DNA from: Aquabacterium soli
GTDB lineage: Bacteria; Pseudomonadota; Gammaproteobacteria; Burkholderiales; Burkholderiaceae_C
Assembly (NCBI RefSeq): GCF_003933735.1
Contig: NZ_RSED01000012.1
Location: 48,001 to 112,000 of the forward strand
Direction: 5' to 3'
DNA length: 64,000 nucleotides
The translations under genes were made by a program, and so were the position numbers. Under the pieces are notes generated by a model. That model was not told the origin of the DNA and made no database searches. It saw only the letters and a program-made list of their open reading frames with translations. This document shows positions 62,158 to 64,000 of the stretch, one piece after another. The first letter of the stretch is position 1, and every line of letters begins with the position of its first letter.

Positions 62158-62997
62158 ATGAACCGCCTGCCCACCGCCCATTCAGCGCCCTCGCCGCACA
62201 CCCCGCCCGTGGGCACGCTGCTGCGTGACTGGCGCCAGCGCCGCCGCCTGAGCCAGCTGGACCTCGCCCTGGACACCGAGGTGTCCGCCCGCCACCTCAG
62301 CTTCATCGAGACCGGCCGCGCCACACCCAGCCGCGACATGCTGCTGCGCCTGGCCGAGCGGCTGGACATCCCCCTGCGCGAGCGCAACACGATGCTGATG
62401 GCCGCCGGGCATGCGCCGGCCTATGCCGAGCGCACCCTGGCCGATCCGAGCATGGCCTCGGCCCAGCGTGCGGTGTCACTGATCCTCCAGGGGCACATGC
62501 CCTACCCCGCCATCGCGGTGGACAGTCACTGGACGCTGCTGCAGGCCAACCCCATCGCCCAGGCGCTGATGGGCAGCGTGGATCCTTCGCTGCTGCAAGG
62601 CCCGGTCAACGTGCTGCGCGCCAGCCTGCACCCCAAGGGCTTTGCGCCCAACATCGTGAACGGGGCCGATTGGCGCGCCCACCTGCTGGCGCGGCTGCAC
62701 CAGCAGATCGAAGCCAGCGGTGATCCGGTGCTGTCAGCCCTGCTGGAAGAACTGCGCGAGTACCCAGTGCCTGCCCAGGAGGCCGACACACAGCAGCACT
62801 CCCAGGACGACGACCTCGGTGGCGTGGCCGTGCCCCTGCGCTTGCGCACCCCTTTCGGCCTGCTCAGCTTCATCAGCACCACCACGGTGTTCGGCTCGCC
62901 GGTGGACATCACCTTGTCGGAACTGGCGCTGGAAACCTTCTTCCCGGCCGACGAAGCCACCCAGCAGGCCTTGCAGTCCCTGGCCGCCACGCTGTGA
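62158..62997 (+). CDS. XRE-family regulator with MmyB-like ligand domain
   Basis: 279-aa protein. HTH at residues 19-75 (GTLLRDWRQRRRLSQLDLAL, EVSARHLSFIETGRATPSRD, MLLRLAERLDIPLRERN). The rest is an MmyB-like sensor domain (YPAIAVDSHWTLLQANPIAQ, LRTPFGLLSFISTTTVFGSP, LETFFPADEATQ), a PAS-like fold reported to bind fatty acids in relatives. It probably regulates a divergent target such as the membrane protein at 61617-62033. Confidence 0.88.
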   Translation: MNRLPTAHSAPSPHTPPVGTLLRDWRQRRRLSQLDLALDTEVSARHLSFIETGRATPSRDMLLRLAERLDIPLRERNTMLMAAGHAPAYAERTLADPSMASAQRAVSLILQGHMPYPAIAVDSHWTLLQANPIAQALMGSVDPSLLQGPVNVLRASLHPKGFAPNIVNGADWRAHLLARLHQQIEASGDPVLSALLEELREYPVPAQEADTQQHSQDDDLGGVAVPLRLRTPFGLLSFISTTTVFGSPVDITLSELALETFFPADEATQQALQSLAATL

Positions 62998-63029
62998 CGC
63001 TGTGAGCGCTGGCGGCTGAACGCCGCTGC

Positions 63030-63914
63030 TCAGGCCTCGTCCAGGGTCACGCGCAGCTCTTCTTCCCAGAAGAGCACCTCGTCACCATCCACATGCAGCC
63101 AGTCCAGCGCGGCCTGGCCGTGGCTGAGCCAGTCGACATCGTGCTCCTCACCCTCGTGGCGGCGCATCAGGTACTCGGCCACCAGGCCGGCGGCCACCAG
63201 GGTCTGCACCTCGGATTCGGCCCCACGGCCACCCAGCAGTTCCAGATCGTGGTGCAGGCGGATGGCGGCCACCACGGACGGCGCCAGGCGCCACACACGG
63301 GCCACCAGCGCCCCCACCACGGCGTGGTCGGTGCGGTGGTTGGCGTTCTCGGTGGCGATGGGCGAGCGGTCGATGCGGGCGCGTGCCTCGATCATCGTGC
63401 CGGCATAGCCCTTGACGCTCTGCATCATCACCGGCATGCCCACATGTGCGAACAGGCCGTAGGTGTGCGCCAGGTCGGGCGACAGGCCCGGCAGCTTCTT
63501 GGCGATGAAGGCCATGGCCAGCGCGCGCTTGGTTGATCGCTCCCAGAAGCGGGCCAGCAAGGCATGGTTGACGCGGATGGCACGCTGCATCAGAAAGCCA
63601 GCCATGACCGACGCCGTGTGCTCCAGGCCCAGGCGGTTCATGGCCTGGCCCACGGTCTGCACCGGCTGGCCCGCCGCGAACAGCGGGCCATTGGCACTGC
63701 GGATCAAGGTGGCCGACATGGCCACATCGCTGGCGGCGATGCGTGCCACTTCGTTCAGGTCGGGCTCGGTGGGCGCCATGGCCGCGCGCAACCGCGTCAG
63801 CAGCTCAGGGCACGGCGGGATGACGATGTGCTGGAGCGGGCCATTGCGGCGCGCCTGGTCTAGTTCTGCTTGGATGGCGGCCGTGCGGCTGGGCTCGAGG
63901 GCGGTGGTCGTCAT
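63030..63914 (-). CDS. HDOD domain protein
   Basis: 294-aa protein with one HDOD domain (about residues 35-245): VIPPCPELLTRLRAAMAPTE, EVARIAASDVAMSATLIRSA, GQAMNRLGLEHTASVMAGFL, FAHVGMPVMMQSVKGYAGTM. HDOD proteins lack the full HD metal site and act in signalling or chemotaxis-type output in proteobacteria. A C-terminal acidic helix (HVDGDEVLFWEEELRVTLDE) ends it. The start MTTTALEPSRTAAIQ at 63914 is preferred to a longer frame. Confidence 0.88.
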   Translation of the reverse strand: MTTTALEPSRTAAIQAELDQARRNGPLQHIVIPPCPELLTRLRAAMAPTEPDLNEVARIAASDVAMSATLIRSANGPLFAAGQPVQTVGQAMNRLGLEHTASVMAGFLMQRAIRVNHALLARFWERSTKRALAMAFIAKKLPGLSPDLAHTYGLFAHVGMPVMMQSVKGYAGTMIEARARIDRSPIATENANHRTDHAVVGALVARVWRLAPSVVAAIRLHHDLELLGGRGAESEVQTLVAAGLVAEYLMRRHEGEEHDVDWLSHGQAALDWLHVDGDEVLFWEEELRVTLDEA

Positions 63915-63961
63915 GGAATCTGGCAATTGCGGACAATGCAATGGGCGGGCGGCGCTGCCCG

Positions 63962-64000
63962 TCACTTCTTATCGGCACCGGGCGCCGATGATGAAGCCGC
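63962..64000 (-). CDS. 3' end of an unidentified minus-strand gene
   Basis: The last 39 bases read in frame as AASSSAPGADKK then TGA. A Ser/Ala/Pro tail ending in two lysines is plausible for a protein C-terminus, but 12 codons cannot establish a gene; the rest lies beyond the window. The 47 bp between it and the HDOD start hold nothing recognisable. Confidence 0.3.
   Translation of the reverse strand, partial: AASSSAPGADKK

Overview
This is a 64 kb chromosomal segment of a high-GC beta-proteobacterium, most likely order Burkholderiales (Comamonadaceae/Sphaerotilaceae-like). The signs are uvrB divergent from an aromatic/aspartate aminotransferase, an intracellular polyhydroxybutyrate depolymerase, an orphan RnfB-type ferredoxin, three PEP-CTERM proteins, the lemA-TPM-TPM operon and minCDE. 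No rRNA, tRNA, CRISPR array, insertion sequence or prophage was recognised. The assignment to order is inference from gene content; no taxonomic marker was compared.

Layout. 1-6.6 kb: 5' part of uvrB, a Tat-exported PhoX lipoprotein, aminotransferase, phaZ and an RnfB-like ferredoxin. 6.8-12 kb: a secreted ExeM/NucH-type nuclease, a PEP-CTERM protein, an Old Yellow Enzyme and a small unknown protein. 12-16 kb: lemA and two TPM-domain genes, a DUF3617 protein and nth. 15.8-21 kb, minus strand: a PEP-CTERM protein, a second PhoX, a PEP-CTERM GDSL lipase and an epimerase-like protein. 21-23.7 kb: an AscD-type reductase, a GNAT and a DUF817 membrane protein. 23.7-29.1 kb, minus strand: livHMGF (no binding protein) and a coniferyl-aldehyde-dehydrogenase-like gene with a small partner. 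29.3-41 kb: S4 protein, two acyl-CoA ligases, an ion channel, the glutathione-dependent formaldehyde pair (frmA-fghA) coupled to a malonyl-CoA synthetase-like gene, a uracil permease, a MarR-GNAT fusion and a class II aldolase. 41-50.9 kb: acyltransferase, flavodoxin-fold reductase, PPK2, ABC exporter, a repeat cluster, a Tim44-like protein, dbpA, a lipid-kinase-like protein and a metallophosphoesterase. 50.9-52.9 kb: a candidate toxin-immunity locus. 53-64 kb: YgiQ, a TetR-thiolase-hydrolase cluster, minCDE-parA, a membrane protein, an XRE regulator and an HDOD protein.

Most notable points. (1) A 410-codon minus-strand gene (51662-52894) ends in what looks like an ADP-ribosyl-cyclase (CD38/ARC-type) toxin domain. 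It is interrupted in a run of seven G; the presumed catalytic glutamate lies in the next frame (51556-51660), and a candidate immunity gene starts in an ATGA overlap. (2) Both phoX genes carry a Pho-box-like direct repeat followed 10 nt later by a TATCnT -10 hexamer, and a weaker third copy precedes the small gene at 11856. (3) Two 18-bp CTACC-N8-GGTAG palindromes flank the tetR gene, the first overlapping its own -10 box. (4) An interspersed intergenic repeat occurs as alternating inverted copies at 45.8-46.3 kb and once more at 61.5 kb.

Most long antisense reading frames in this high-GC DNA are shadows of real genes and are omitted.
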